Notes: a model not told the origin generated them from the letters alone. A stretch of DNA of 64,000 bases from Rhodanobacteraceae bacterium (GCA_016708465.1 JADJFT010000006.1:248001-312000), one strand, 5' to 3'; positions 15,687 to 27,663 are shown, counted from the stretch's first letter. A program made the numbers and translations.

Positions 15687-16538
15687 TCAGGTCAGCCGTT
15701 GTGCGAGCGCCTGACCGAGCCTGACCGGTACTTCGGCGCTGAGTGCCCGATCCAGCGTCGTCGCGCCCGGCGGCAACAATACGATCACCGTGGATCCGTA
15801 ATTGAAGCGCGCCATTTCGGCGAAACGTTCAAGCACGACAGCGGGTGCGGTATCGCGATAGTCGCGCACGATCACTTGGTCTGCATAGGCCGGGATCTCG
15901 ACACCACGCCACACGGTTTCGACGCCAGAAACCAGCAGGGCACCGACCATGACCACGGCCATCGGTCCGAATTCGGTGTCGAACACGCAGACCAAGCGCT
16001 CATTGCGCGCAAACACGCGTGGCACCTGTGCCACGGTGCTGGTGCCGACGCTGAATAGTCGCCCCGGTACGTGGCGCGTTTCCAGCAAGCGCCCGGCGTA
16101 GGGCATGTGCACCCGATGGTAGTCGCGCGGCGACAGGTAGACGGTGGCAAACACGCCGCCGTCGAAGCGTTTTGCGAGTTCGCTATCGGCGAGCAATTCT
16201 TCTGCGCTGAAGTCGAAGCCCTTGGCTTGGAACAATCGGCCATAGCGGATTGGCCCGCATTGACTGATGCGACCATCGGCCGGCATCACGATGGTCATCG
16301 CATCGTCGGCGGGGAGACGTGCACCAGGCTTCAGCGCACGTGTGAAGAAGGCATTGAAGTGTGCGTAGTCGTCGAGGTTGTCTGAGGCCGCCTCACTCCA
16401 ATCGACTCCGAATTTATTGGCGATGAAGCGGATCATCGCGTTCTTGAACCACGCTGCTTCGATGCGTGCGACACGCAGTGCGATCGTTGATAGCAGGCGA
16501 TGCGGCAGCAGGTATTGCAGAGCGATGAACGGTGACAT
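15687..16538 (-). CDS. psd: Phosphatidylserine decarboxylase proenzyme
   Basis: Psd makes phosphatidylethanolamine from phosphatidylserine at the inner membrane and uses a pyruvoyl cofactor made by self-cleavage. The 283-residue sequence has the family landmarks MPADGRISQCG, LSPRDYHRVHMPYAGRLLE and, near the C-terminus, FNYGSTVIVLLPPG. Cleavage between Gly and Ser of GST gives the beta and alpha chains. The residue before GST is Tyr rather than the textbook Leu. The ATG overlaps the stop of the upstream SCO gene by one base (TGATG), implying translational coupling. Confidence 0.94.
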   Translation of the reverse strand: MSPFIALQYLLPHRLLSTIALRVARIEAAWFKNAMIRFIANKFGVDWSEAASDNLDDYAHFNAFFTRALKPGARLPADDAMTIVMPADGRISQCGPIRYGRLFQAKGFDFSAEELLADSELAKRFDGGVFATVYLSPRDYHRVHMPYAGRLLETRHVPGRLFSVGTSTVAQVPRVFARNERLVCVFDTEFGPMAVVMVGALLVSGVETVWRGVEIPAYADQVIVRDYRDTAPAVVLERFAEMARFNYGSTVIVLLPPGATTLDRALSAEVPVRLGQALAQRLT

Positions 16539-17143
16539 CAGGATTCCGCGATCCGTTGCAGATCGGCCAACATCTTCGCGGCATCGAGCGGTGGCGAGAA
16601 GCGTCCGATCAATCGCCCCTGTGCATCGAGAACGAAGACCGCGGCACTGTGGTCGACGCTGTAGTCCGGCGCATGGTTTGCGCGCGCACATAAAGCACGC
16701 CCATCTCGCGGGTGAGTGCCCCAAGACGCTCGTGGTCAGCGGTGGCGGCGCGAATATTCGGGCTGAAATATTTTGCATATTCGCCCAAGGTTTTCAGGTC
16801 GTCGCGCTCGGGATCGACTGAAACAAACAGGAAGCCGACCCGGTCATTGAGCTTGGCCGAAGCCAGCCCGCGGTCGATCTCACGCATCACCGCCAGCGCC
16901 GTCGGGCAGACATCCGGACAGTGGGTGAAGCCGAAGAACACGAGCTGGTATTTGCCGGCCAGGCGCTTCGCATCGACGGTCTGATCGGTCAGCACCATCG
17001 AGCGTGAACGGTGACAGGCTGCGTACCTGCGGGTACTGGCTAAAGGCCACGTAATCAGGTGCCGCCGGTGGGCGCAGGCCGAGCCAAAGTCCAAAGCTGA
17101 TCGCGACAGCGACCAGCACGATAATCCAGGGAAGTTGTCGCAT
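16538..17143 (-). CDS. SCO1/SenC family copper-binding protein (two frameshifts)
   Basis: SCO proteins are membrane-anchored thioredoxin-fold proteins that deliver copper to cytochrome c oxidase. From ATG 17143 a single N-terminal membrane helix is seen (WIIVLVAVAISFGLWLGL). The core continues in a second frame from about 17000: AGKYQLVFFGFTHCPDVCPT with the CxxxC copper site, then FVSVDPERDDLKTLGEYAKY. A third frame gives YSVDHSAAVFVLDAQGRLIG with the conserved His, ending RIAES at TGA 16540-16538. Two indels explain the breaks. No oxidase subunit is in the window. The stop is coupled to psd. Confidence 0.85.
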
Positions 17144-17207
17144 GGGGTCAGCGAAATGGCAGAAAGAGGTCGTGGAGTATATCGGTCCCGCTGTCTATGA
17201 TCGGGTG

Positions 17208-18134
17208 ATGACCGACGAACTCAAGACCATCATCGATTTCATCCGTTACGGCGGCTCGCGATTCGCTGCCGCCGGGTTGACTTTTGGGCACGGTTACGAC
17301 AACGCGCTGGATGAGGCCACGCAACTCGTCCTGCATGCCTTGCACTTGCCGCATGACTTGAAGCCAGCCTACGGCGCGGCACGCTTGGTCGCAGACGAAA
17401 AGAAAGCCGTGCTCGATCTGTTCGAGCGCCGTATCCGTGAACGCAAGCCAGCCTGTTACCTCACCGGTGAAGCTTGGTTCGCCGAACTCTCGTTCAAATG
17501 TGACGAACGTGCCTTGGTGCCGCGTTCGCCGATCGCGGAGCTGATCGAGCAAGGTTACGAGCCATGGCGCAACGGCCGGCCGCTGAACCGGATACTCGAT
17601 CTCTGTACCGGTGGTGGTTGTATCGCCATTGCCAGCGCGCACTACCTGCCGGAAACGCAGGTCGACGGCGTCGATATCAGCGCGACGGCGTTGTCTTTGG
17701 CGCGTGAGAATGGCGAACGCCTGCTGGTCACCGACCGCGTGCGCTTCATCGAGTCGGACCTGTTTGCCGGGCTCGAAGGCGAGGTCTACGACCTGATCGT
17801 GACCAATCCGCCGTATGTGACGCATGCGGAAGTCGACGCGCTGCCCGAGGAATACCGCTTCGAACCCGAGAACGGCTTGCGCGCCGGTGACGACGGCCTC
17901 GACATCGCGCTGCAAATCCTTGCCGAAGCGCCGAAATATCTGGCCGAAGACGGCTTTTTGATCTGCGAAGTCGGTGAGTCTGAACGCGCCTTGGTCGAAT
18001 TGTTGCCGCAACTACCGTTCAACTGGATCGAGTTCAAAGTTGGCCAGATGGGCATCTTCCAGATCGAGCGCGAAGACTTGCTGACTTGGCATATCGAGAT
18101 TGAGGCGCTGGCGGCGGAGCGTCGCGGCCGATGA
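17208..18134 (+). CDS. prmB: 50S ribosomal protein L3 N5-glutamine methyltransferase
   Basis: The protein (308 residues from ATG 17208) has an N-terminal helical domain (TIIDFIRYGGSRFAAAGL), typical of PrmB, followed by a SAM-dependent Rossmann domain. That domain has ILDLCTGGGCIAIASAHYLP, VDGVDISATAL and the glutamine-methylating motif VTNPPYVTHAEVD. PrmB modifies a glutamine of ribosomal protein L3. The presence of the extra N-terminal GHGYDNALDEA segment separates it from PrmC. It ends by overlapping the aroC start (ATGA at 18131), a pairing seen in many gammaproteobacteria. Confidence 0.95.
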   Translation: MTDELKTIIDFIRYGGSRFAAAGLTFGHGYDNALDEATQLVLHALHLPHDLKPAYGAARLVADEKKAVLDLFERRIRERKPACYLTGEAWFAELSFKCDERALVPRSPIAELIEQGYEPWRNGRPLNRILDLCTGGGCIAIASAHYLPETQVDGVDISATALSLARENGERLLVTDRVRFIESDLFAGLEGEVYDLIVTNPPYVTHAEVDALPEEYRFEPENGLRAGDDGLDIALQILAEAPKYLAEDGFLICEVGESERALVELLPQLPFNWIEFKVGQMGIFQIEREDLLTWHIEIEALAAERRGR

Positions 18135-19211
18135 GCCACAATCGTTTCGGCAAGATTTTCTCGGTCACCACCTTTGGCGAAAGCCATGGCCCGGCAATCG
18201 GCTGTGTGATTGATGGCGTGCCGCCGGGCATCGCCTTGGCCGAGGACGACTTCGTGCATGACTTGGGCGGCGCGCCACTGGTCGTTCACGGCATACCTCG
18301 CAACGTCGCGAAGAAGACCGTATCGAGATTCTGTCCGGTGTCTACCAAGGACGGACCACCGGCACGGCGCTGGCACTACTGATTCGCAACACCGATGCGC
18401 GCAGCAAGGACTACGCGAACATCACCGAGCAATTTCGCCCTGGCCATGCCGACTACAGTTACTGGCAGAAATATGGCATTCGCGATCCGCGCGGCGGCGG
18501 ACGTTCGAGCGCGCGGGAAACGACGATGCGTGTCGCCGCGGCGGTGATTGCACGTCCGCGGCCATGGCGCAGATCGGCGATCTCGTGCCGGGTAGCTTTG
18601 ACCAACAGGCGGTCGAGGACAACCCATTCTTTTGGCCGGATGCTGCGATGGTTCCGGTGCTTGAGAACTACATGGATGCGCTGCGCAAATCCGGTGATTC
18701 GGTCGGCGCGCGCGTGAATGCGGTTGCGACGAACGTGCCGCCCGGTTGGGGTGAGCCAATTTACGGCAAACTCGATGGCGATCTTGCTGCGGCGATGATG
18801 AGCATCAATGCCGTGAAGGGTGTCGAGATTGGCGATGGTTTCGCCTGCGTGAGCCAGCGCGGCAGCGAGCACCGCGACTTGATGACACCGCAAGGTTTTC
18901 GCAGTAATCATGCCGGCGGCATTCTCGGCGGCATATCGACTGGACAGGACATCATCGTCAGTGTTGCCATCAAGCCAACCTCGAGCCTGCGATTACCGGG
19001 CGAAAGCGTCGATATCAACGGTGACGCCGTCGCGGTCGTGACGACCGGACGCCACGATCCCTGCGTCGGCATTCGTGCCACGCCGATTGTTGAGGCGATG
19101 CTGGCGCTGACTCTGATCGATCATGCACTGCGCCATCGCGCGCAATGCGGCGACGTCGGTGAGATGACGCCGCGCATCGCCGCGACCACGACCAAACCCA
19201 CCACGCCCTGA
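18131..19211 (+). CDS. aroC: Chorismate synthase (frameshifted, with a short internal deletion)
   Basis: AroC converts EPSP to chorismate, the last common step of aromatic synthesis, with reduced FMN. The N-terminus NRFGKIFSVTTFGESHGPAI is unmistakable. Near 18265 the frame slips and RRATGRSRHTSQRREEDRIE, then ILSGVYQGRTTGTALALLIR, continue in another frame. A second break near 18555 leads to MAQIGDLVPGSFDQ and the conserved end HRDLMTPQGFRSNHAGGILG. Between ...AAAVIA and VRG.MAQIG about ten family residues (a KKWL-type stretch) are absent, so about 30 bases seem missing as well. An assembly fault is more likely than loss, because trpBA next door would then be pointless, but a real defect cannot be excluded. 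Confidence 0.88.
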
Positions 19212-19296
19212 GCGCCGGACTCCGGCGGCCGCGACGAGGTCTCGGCCGTTCGGACCAACCGGCACCCCGGAACGGCGCAAGCACAAGGAAAATAGG

Positions 19297-20325
19297 ATGA
19301 ACGAGAACCGAAGTTTCAACGTCGCTGTCGTCGGCGCTACCGGCGCCGTCGGCGAGGCGATGCTGAGCATTCTGCACGAGCGCGACTTCCCGGTGCGTGA
19401 GTTGGTGCCTCTGGCGAGCGAGCGCTCGGCCGGCTCGCGCATCAAGTTCGGCAATCGCAGCTTTGTCACCCAAGACCTCGAAAAATACGACTTCGACGGT
19501 ATCGACATCGCGTTGTTTTCTGCGGGTGGCAAGGTCTCGGCGGCGCATGCGCCACGTGCTGCAGCAGCGGGCGCGGTGGTGATCGACAACACCTCGCAGT
19601 TCCGATACGACGACGATATTCCGCTCGTGATCGCGGAAGTGAATCCGCACGCCATCGCTCGCTACACCACGCGCGGCATCATCGCCAATCCGAATTGTTC
19701 GACCATGCAGATGTTGGTCGCGCTGGCGCCGATCCACCGCGCCGTCGGCATCAGCCGCATCAATGTCGCAACCTATCAGTCGGTGTCGGGCGCCGGTCGT
19801 TCCGGGCTGCAAGAACTCGGCAAACAGACGGCACAGCTACTGAACTTCCAGGAAGTTGAGAAGCACAAATTTCCGGTGCAGATCGCGTTCAACGTGATCC
19901 CGCACATCGATGACTTCATGGACAACGGCTACACCAAGGAAGAAATGAAGATGGTCTGGGAGACGCAGAAGATCCTGGAGGACGCGACCATCGTCGTGAA
20001 CCCGACCGCGGTGCGCGTGCCGGTGTTCTACGCGCATGCCAGGAGGCGTCCACATCGAGACGCGCAGCAAGTTGAGCGCAGCCGATGCGCGCGCCTTGCC
20101 TGAGGGCGCGCCGGCGTCGAAGTCGTCGACGAACGCGTTGCCGGCGGCTATCCCACCCCGGTCACACATGCTGCCGGCAACGATCCGGTGTATGTCGGCC
20201 GCATCCGCGAGGATATCTCGCATCCGAATGGACTGAATTTGTGGGTGGTCAGCGACAACATCCGCAAGGGCGCGGCCTTGAATGCGGTCCAGATCGCCGA
20301 GCGGTTGATTGCCGAATATCTTTGA
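19297..20325 (+). CDS. asd: Aspartate-semialdehyde dehydrogenase (two frameshifts)
   Basis: Asd reduces aspartyl phosphate to aspartate semialdehyde for lysine, threonine, methionine and diaminopimelate. The start ATG 19297 is preceded by AAGGAAAATAGG. The NADP-binding N-terminus VAVVGATGAVGEAMLSILHE and the active-site segment IIANPNCSTMQMLVAL, with its catalytic Cys, are clear. Near 20037 the frame shifts to GGVHIETRSKLSAADARA. It shifts again near 20110 to GGYPTPVTHAAGNDPVYVGR and finishes with NAVQIAERLIAEYL and TGA. The total length fits the family (about 340). asd next to fimV and truA is the standard order in this group. Confidence 0.92.
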
Positions 20326-20487
20326 GGGTGTGCGCGGTTTCATGGCAGCAGTGGCACCGTCTGATTGTGAAATCGGGCTGGAAATCCAATCTTCCCCTGT
20401 ACTTAGGGCCGTGTTATAGGCTCGATTCTAAGATTGCTGGCCGTGCGTGATGGTCAGGACCAAACTGGACGAACTGGGGATACGGGC

Positions 20488-23058
20488 ATGAATCGACTGT
20501 TGCCGCTTTCTCTCGCCGTGGCGCTGGCCTTGGGCAGTAATGCCGCATTGGCTTTGGGGCTGGGCGGGATCAATGTGAAGTCGGAGCTGAACGAGCCGCT
20601 ACGAGCTGAAATCCCGGTGTACGTCAGTTCACCCGCCGAAGCGGAGTCGTTGCGCGTCGAACTGGCTGCCGGAGCGGAATTTGCTCGGGTCGGACTCGAC
20701 ATCAATGACATCGCGGTCCCACTCGAATTCGACGTCGGCAAAAACGCGCGTGGCGAGCCGGTCATTCTAGTGAAATCGAATCAAGCGATCCGTGAGCCGA
20801 CGTTGACCTTTCTGGTCGAGGTGAATTGGTCGAACGGTCGCTTCCTGCGCGAATACTCGGTGCTGCTGGAGCCGCCGGTGACGGTGCCGGTTAGCGCGCC
20901 GAGTGCGCCGCCGTCGGCGATTGCGCCGGCCGCATCGGTGCAGCCGATTGCCGAACCCGAGGCGGCGACACCGACACCTATTTCCGAACCCGAACCGCTG
21001 CCGGAGCCGATGGCACCGGAAGTGACGCCGGATGAAGCGCCGGCGGCTGCGTCTGTGGACGCGGAGCCTGCACCGATTGCGCCGGAACCTGAAATGGCAC
21101 CCAGCGAGCCGCTGGCCAGCGAGACGCCGGCGGACGAACCAACACCTGTCGAACCAACACCGGTCGAGCCCGCCGCTGAGCCGACGTCGGTCGCAACCGC
21201 GCCCTCGGCCAGCGAATACGGGCCGATCGCGTCGGGCGAAACGCTCTGGGAAATCGCCAACACCACGCCCCGGCAACGTTACGCCGAGCCAGATGATGAT
21301 CGCGCTGCTGCGCGCGAATCCGGACGCATTCTTACCGCGACAACGTCAATGCGTTGAAGCGCGGCGCGATCCTGCGTATTCCTGGTGAATCCGGACCTGC
21401 AGGCGCTGTCGGCTGCGCGGAAGCGGCGGCGGAAATCGTCAGTCAGAATCAGTCCTGGATCGAATCGACGCGGCCGACCACGGTGGCTGACGCGAGCGTC
21501 GAATCGTCGATGTCGGTCATCCCGGTCGCCGCTTCAACGCGGCCGGGCTCTCGTCTGAATTGGCCGCCGGCGTCCGGCCAGAGCACCTCGGATCGACCCG
21601 GTGCGCCCGGCGGTACCGGCGAAAGTGCCGATGGTGCGCGCCGAATTGGCGCACCAGGAATCCTTGAGCAGCGCCCAGCAGGAAAGCGGCGAATTGCGTT
21701 CGGCGGGTGAAGGAGCTGGACTATCAACTCGACCAACCAGCGCCTGCTCACGCTCAAGGACAGCGAACTCAAGAATCTGCAAGACAAGCTGAAAACGGCG
21801 GCTGCCGCCGCGGCTCAGGCCGCACAAAAGCCGGTGGTCACGGCGGCAACGCCACGCCGGCGTGACGCCGGTACCGGAGCCAGTCGAACCGGTGACCAGC
21901 GAACCGGTCGCTGGCCGATCCATTGGCCGCGACCGAGACACGATCGCCACGGACTCGATCCTCGCCGGATCCCACGACGCCGGATATGGCCACTGACCCG
22001 CTGGCAACGGCGGAGCCGATCGTCGCGGAGGACATCACGGCACCTGCGGAAGTCATGCCGATCGCTGATGCCGACCCGGTAGCAGTGGGTGAGCCTGCGG
22101 CACCCGCGACCGCACCTTGGTATGGAGCCCTGATGAACAAGTACGTGCTCGGTGGTCTGGGACTGTTGGTCCTCGGCGGACTGGGTTTCGCCGTCGCGCG
22201 TCGCGCGCAACCGGAAGCGCCTAGCGGTTGCCGGATCGATTTCAGGCCACTTCGGCGACACCGTCGGTGGCGACAACGAAGAGTCCTCGATGCTTTCGGC
22301 GCTGGCGCAGGATCCGACCGATCTCAATGCCCACCTCAACGTGCTCGAGTTCTATTACATGCGCCGCAATGCCGACAAGTTTGAGGCGGCGTCGGAAGCG
22401 ATGTATGCGCAGCTCCCGGATCCGAATGCCCGGAATGGCAGGGTGCGTTGCTGATGGGGCGCGATCTTTGCCCGACGCATCCGATGTTCTCGGATGGCGA
22501 AGGCGACGATGCGCCTGCGGGCGAACACGCATTTGCCGATCCGTTCGCGTCGGTGCCGAAGTTCGACGGCCACGAACCGAAGTCTCCGTCCGCTTCGATG
22601 GACGACGATTTCGATTTCGACCTGGGCGTGCGCCCGCCGGCGGCGCCAGGCGCGCCGCGGTGCCGATCCCGCGGTCGGAACGCTTCGATTTCAACCTGTC
22701 GCCGATAGCGCCAAGGCGGGCGATGCGGCCGGCCAGAAGCAGGGCCTGTCCTTCGACTTCGATCTCGATGCTCCGGCGTCGCCGCAGACGAGCCGAGCGA
22801 GATCTCGCTGACATGCCGGAGCTCGATCTAGGCGCCGACCATCGAGGCGCCCACGTTGGAGCCGGCGACGCAGCAGATGACCGCGGTCAGGACGATTTCC
22901 TCGGCGACGATGCCGTCGCGACCAAGATCGACCTGGCCCGCGCCTACCTCGACATGGGTGACGCCGACGGCGCGCGCAGCATGCTCGAGGAAGTCGTGAG
23001 CGAAGGCAGCGAAGCCCAGAAGTCCGAGGCGAAGAGGTTGCTCACCGAAATCAAGTAA
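20488..23058 (+). CDS. fimV: FimV-type pilus assembly/polarity protein (several frameshifts)
   Basis: FimV is an inner-membrane hub that binds peptidoglycan and positions type IV pili. A signal peptide (MNRLLPLSLAVALALGSNAA) leads to the FimV N-terminal domain: LGGINVKSELNEPLRAEIPV, then FLVEVNWSNGRFLREYSVLL. A long Pro/Glu/Ala-rich linker follows (about 20900-21200), then a LysM segment (SGETLWEIAN... SQMMIALLRANPDAF), a coiled coil near 21640-21800, a membrane helix (YVLGGLGLLVLGGLGFAVAR, about 22143) and a C-terminal part. That part ends TKIDLARAYLDMGDADGARS and SEGSEAQKSEAKRLLTEIK. The frame changes at least five times between 21270 and 22850. All domains of a FimV are present in order, so indel errors are the simplest reading. 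It works with the Pil-Chp genes at 48052-60939. Confidence 0.85.
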
Positions 23059-23080
23059 TCGATCCGATTCGTCGGGATCC

Positions 23081-23108
23081 AAAGGGGCCGGTAAACTCCG
23101 GCCCCTTT
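23081..23108 (+). terminator. Intrinsic terminator after fimV
   Basis: AAAGGGGCCGG (23081-23091) pairs perfectly with CCGGCCCCTTT (23098-23108) around TAAACT and is followed by GCTTTTGG. The 11-base GC-rich stem lies 22 bases after the fimV stop and separates fimV from the truA-trp cluster. Confidence 0.8.
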
Positions 23109-23170
23109 GCTTTTGGCCGGACCATGCACAACTGCACTGACTTGTCGCATCCATCCGCGAGGTGCTCGAG

Positions 23171-23940
23171 ATGACGCGTTATGCGATGGCCATCGAATAC
23201 GATGGATCGCGTTTCCACGGCTGGCAAACACAGCGTGATCGCGCCAGCGTGCAGGCAACGCTGGAAGCGGCGATCGCCAAGGTCGCGCACCATCCGATCG
23301 CGGTGGCCGCCGCCGGACGCACCGACACCGGCGTCCATGCGGCGTTCCAGGTCGTGCATTTCGACAGCGATGCTGAGCGTGTCGAGCGCGCTTGGCTGCT
23401 CGGAACCAATACCCATTTGCCGAAGTCTGCCGTGGCGCGCTGGGTGATGCCGGTCAACACTGATTTCCATGCGCGCTTTTCGGCGCGGTCGCGGCGCTAT
23501 CGCTACACCATCGTCAATCGTCTGGTGCGCCCCGCGATTGGTCGCGAGCGGCTGTCGTGGATCCGAAAACCACTGGATGTCGAAGCAATGCAAGCGGCAA
23601 GTCGGTGCCTACTCGGTATCCATGATTTCACCAGTTTCCGCACCGTCGCTTGTCAGGCGCATTCGCCGGTTCGCGATTTGCGCCACATCGAGTTTTCGCG
23701 CGACGCCGACCTGATCCACATGGACATCGAGGCGAATGGCTTCCTGCACCACATGGTGCGCAACATCATGGGCAGCCTGATGCTGGTCGGTCACGGCGAA
23801 CAGTCGCCGAATGGATCGCCGAAGTGCTCGCGGCGCGCGATCGCACCCGTGCTGGTATCACCGGTCCACCCGAAGGTCTGGTGTTCATCGGCCCACGCTA
23901 CGAGCGTGCGTTCGGTTTGCCGGACGAGGTGTCGTTGTGA
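23171..23940 (+). CDS. truA: tRNA pseudouridine synthase A (one frameshift)
   Basis: TruA makes pseudouridine at positions 38-40 of the tRNA anticodon stem. From ATG 23171: MAIEYDGSRFHGWQTQ, and the catalytic Asp in AAGRTDTGVHA. YRYTIVNRLVRPAIGRER and GFLHHMVRNIMGSLMLVGHG follow. Near 23805 the frame changes and the conserved tail AARDRTRAGITGPPEGLVF, ending LPDEVSL, continues to TGA 23940. Length is normal (about 255 residues) once the indel is restored. The stop overlaps trpF by four bases. Confidence 0.93.
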
Positions 23941-24573
23941 ACACACGAATCAAGTTCTGCGGCTTCACCCCCAGCCAGGACGTGCAGGCCGCCGCGGCGT
24001 CCGTGGTGCCGATGCGCTCGGCTTCATCTTCGCCGCCGGTAGTCCGCGCCAAGTCGAGCTTGCTCAACTCGACGCGTTGCTCGCGGCGGTGCCGGCGTTC
24101 GTCACGCCGGTCGTGTTGTTCCGCGACAACGCCGCGGACGAGGTGTCTGCGGTGCTCGCGCGGTCGCCGCGCTGGGTGGCGCAGTTTCATGGCGACGAGT
24201 CGCCGGCGTTCTGTGCAGGGTTCGGTCGTGCCTGGCTGAAAGCGGTGCCGATGGGCGGGCTGACTGACGCGGCGTTGACGCCATTTCTACGATCATTCTC
24301 AGACATTGGTTGCGCGGGATTCGTGTTCGACAGCCATGGTGGCGCGACCACCGGGGCAGTGGTCGTGCGTTCGACTGGTCCCGCATCCCACGCGATCCTG
24401 CGCCCCTGATCCTCGCGGGCGGATTGACCCCGGACACTGTTGGTGATGCCGTGCGCCGTGTGCGGCCATTTGCGGTTGACGTCTCGTCCGGCATCGAATC
24501 CGCACCCGCAATCAAGGATCATGCAAAAATGTGCCGCTTCGCCGACGAGGTTTTCCGTGCTCGAACCGATTGA
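23937..24573 (+). CDS. trpF: Phosphoribosylanthranilate isomerase (two frameshifts)
   Basis: TrpF isomerises PRA to CdRP in tryptophan synthesis. Start GTG 23937 overlaps the truA stop (GTGA). The first frame gives NTRIKFCGFTPSQDVQAA, with the conserved K.CG catalytic segment. From about 24000 the next frame gives GADALGFIFAAGSPRQVE and AQFHGDESPAFCAGFGRAWL. A third from about 24370 gives GRAFDWSRIPRDPAPLILAG, GLTPDTVGDA and AVDVSSGIESAP with the catalytic Asp/Ser region. The order of parts is that of a single TIM-barrel isomerase of about 210 residues. trpB starts five bases later. Confidence 0.9.
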
Positions 24574-24577
24574 ACCG

Positions 24578-25785
<1,208 letters not shown>

Positions 25786-25789
<4 letters not shown>

Positions 25790-26611
25790 GCACGCGCATC
25801 GCGGTCCGCATGGCGGAACTTAAGGCGATCGGTCGCACCGGCCTGATCCCGTTCGTGACCGCCGGCGATCCGCATCCCGACTGGATGGCCGGGATCCTGC
25901 ACGCGCTGGTCGATGGCGGTGCCGACCTGCTTGAGCTCGGCATGCCGTTCTCCGACCCGATGGCCGATGGTCCGGTGATCCAGAAGTCCAGCGAACGCGC
26001 GCTCGCGCGCGGCATGACGCTTGATCGCACACTCGCCATCGTGCGCCAGTTCCGCGAGCGACGACGCGTCCACGCCGGTCGTGCTGATGGGTTACCTGAA
26101 TCCGGTCGAGTACTACGGCTGGGAGCGATTCGCCGCGAACGCCAAGGCGGCGGGCGTGGATGGCCTGTTGATCGTTGACTGCCCGCCGGAAGAAGCCGAC
26201 AGCGTGCGCCCGGTGCTTGCCAGGCACGCGCTTGACCAGATCTTTCTGGCCTCACCGACCACCACCGATGCGCGCATCGTGACGATGGGTGAGCTCGCGC
26301 AGGGCTACGTGTACTACGTGTCATTTGCCGGCATCACCGGCGCTGATCTGCTGGTGATGGCCGATGTCGGTGCGCGCCTCGATGCGCTCCGTCGCCAGAT
26401 TCGTGTGCCGATCGCGGTCGGCTTTGGCGTCAAGACAGCGGCGCAAGCCGCCGCGCTGGCGGCGCACGCCGATGCGGTTGTCGTCGGCAGTGCATTGGTC
26501 GAGCAGCTTGCCGCCGCGACCTCGTTAACGGATGCGCAACAACGAGCCCGTGAATTCCTGCAACCCTTGCGTCATGCCGTTGATGCGGCCCGCTCGACGG
26601 AGACCGCCTGA
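25786..26611 (+). CDS. trpA: Tryptophan synthase alpha chain (one frameshift)
   Basis: TrpA cleaves indole-3-glycerol phosphate and passes indole to TrpB. GTG 25786 overlaps the trpB stop. Catalytic Glu lies in GADLLELGMPFSDPMADGPV. Near 26058 the frame slips into STPVVLMGYLNPVEYYGWE, followed by GVDGLLIVDCPPEEA (catalytic Asp), VSFAGITGAD and VPIAVGFGVKTAAQAAAL. Length is about 275 residues, normal for the family. The stop TGA shares its last base with an accD ATG (TGATG). Confidence 0.95.
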
Positions 26612-27564
26612 TGGCCCGCTCGCCTTTGCATTCCGGTACCCGCAAACCCGAGACCGACCATGACTTGCACCCACCGATCAGTGACGCCGACCCGATGAGC
26701 TGGCTCAACAAACTGATGCCGAAACGCATCCGCACCCAAGGTGGCGACAAGCGCAAGGTGCCGGAAGGGCTGTGGGGTAAGTGCGAAGGTTGTGGTGCGG
26801 TGCTCTACCAGCCGGAACTGGAAGCAAACTTGCAGGTCTGCCCGAAGTGCAACTTCCACATGCCGATTGCTGCGCGTGGGCGCCTGAAACTGTTCCTCGA
26901 TGACGGCACCGGCACCGAGATCGGTGCCAACCTCGCGCCGGCCGACGCGCTGAAGTTCAAGGATTCGAAGAAATACAAGGATCGCTTGGTCGCCGCGCAG
27001 AAGCTGACCGGCGAGATCGATGCATTGATCGCCCTGCATGGCCGCCTCAAGGGGCTGCCGATTGCCGCCTGTGCTTTCGAGTTTTCGTTCATGGCTGGCT
27101 CGATGGGTTCGGTGGTCGGTGAACGCTTCACGCTCGCCGCGGAACATGCGCTCGCGCATGGCACGCCCTTGGTCTGTTTCGCAGCTTCGGGTGGGGCGCG
27201 CATGCAGGAAGGGTTGTTCTCGTTGATGCAGATGGCCAAGACCTCGGCGGCGATTGCGCGCATGCGTGAGGCGGGTCTGCCGTTTATCTCGGTGATGACC
27301 CATCCGACAACGGGTGGCGTATCCGCCAGTTTCGCCATGCTTGGCGACATCAATGTCGGCGAGCCGCAGGCCTTGATCGGCTTCGCCGGTCCGCGCGTCA
27401 TCGAACAGACCGTGCGCGAGACCTTGCCGGAAGGCTTTCAGCGCAGCGAGTTTCTGGTTGAGCACGGCGCCATCGACCTGATCATCGATCGCCGCCAGAT
27501 GCGCGACAAGCTCGCTGATCTGCTGGCGATCATGATGCGCAAGCCACGTGTCGCAGCGGGCTGA
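26611..27564 (+). CDS. accD: Acetyl-CoA carboxylase carboxyltransferase, beta subunit
   Basis: With AccA it transfers the carboxyl group from biotin to acetyl-CoA for fatty acid synthesis. The four-cysteine zinc finger is seen as CEGCGAVLYQ and CPKCNFHMP. The core has SFMAGSMGSVVGERF, ASGGARMQEGLFSLMQMAKT, MTHPTTGGVSASFAMLGD and IGFAGPRVIEQTVRETLPEG. The start is open: ATG 26611 has a good site (GGAGA) and is coupled to trpA by TGATG, but it adds 28 residues ahead of the usual MSWLNKLMPKRI start at ATG 26695. No frameshift is seen. Confidence 0.95.
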   Translation: MARSPLHSGTRKPETDHDLHPPISDADPMSWLNKLMPKRIRTQGGDKRKVPEGLWGKCEGCGAVLYQPELEANLQVCPKCNFHMPIAARGRLKLFLDDGTGTEIGANLAPADALKFKDSKKYKDRLVAAQKLTGEIDALIALHGRLKGLPIAACAFEFSFMAGSMGSVVGERFTLAAEHALAHGTPLVCFAASGGARMQEGLFSLMQMAKTSAAIARMREAGLPFISVMTHPTTGGVSASFAMLGDINVGEPQALIGFAGPRVIEQTVRETLPEGFQRSEFLVEHGAIDLIIDRRQMRDKLADLLAIMMRKPRVAAG

Positions 27565-27663
27565 TCGCCAACAATTCGTTGCAGTTTTAGCGTGAAGTAG
27601 GGCACAACGCTTGCATGAACTACTTCACGGGATGCCGTTCGTCGGCTGCCACTGCGGAGACTC

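Noticed and set aside
15687..16538. Tyr instead of Leu before the GST cleavage site in Psd
   Set aside because: The position tolerates change in Lysobacterales-type Psd as far as I recall; Gly-Ser-Thr itself is intact.
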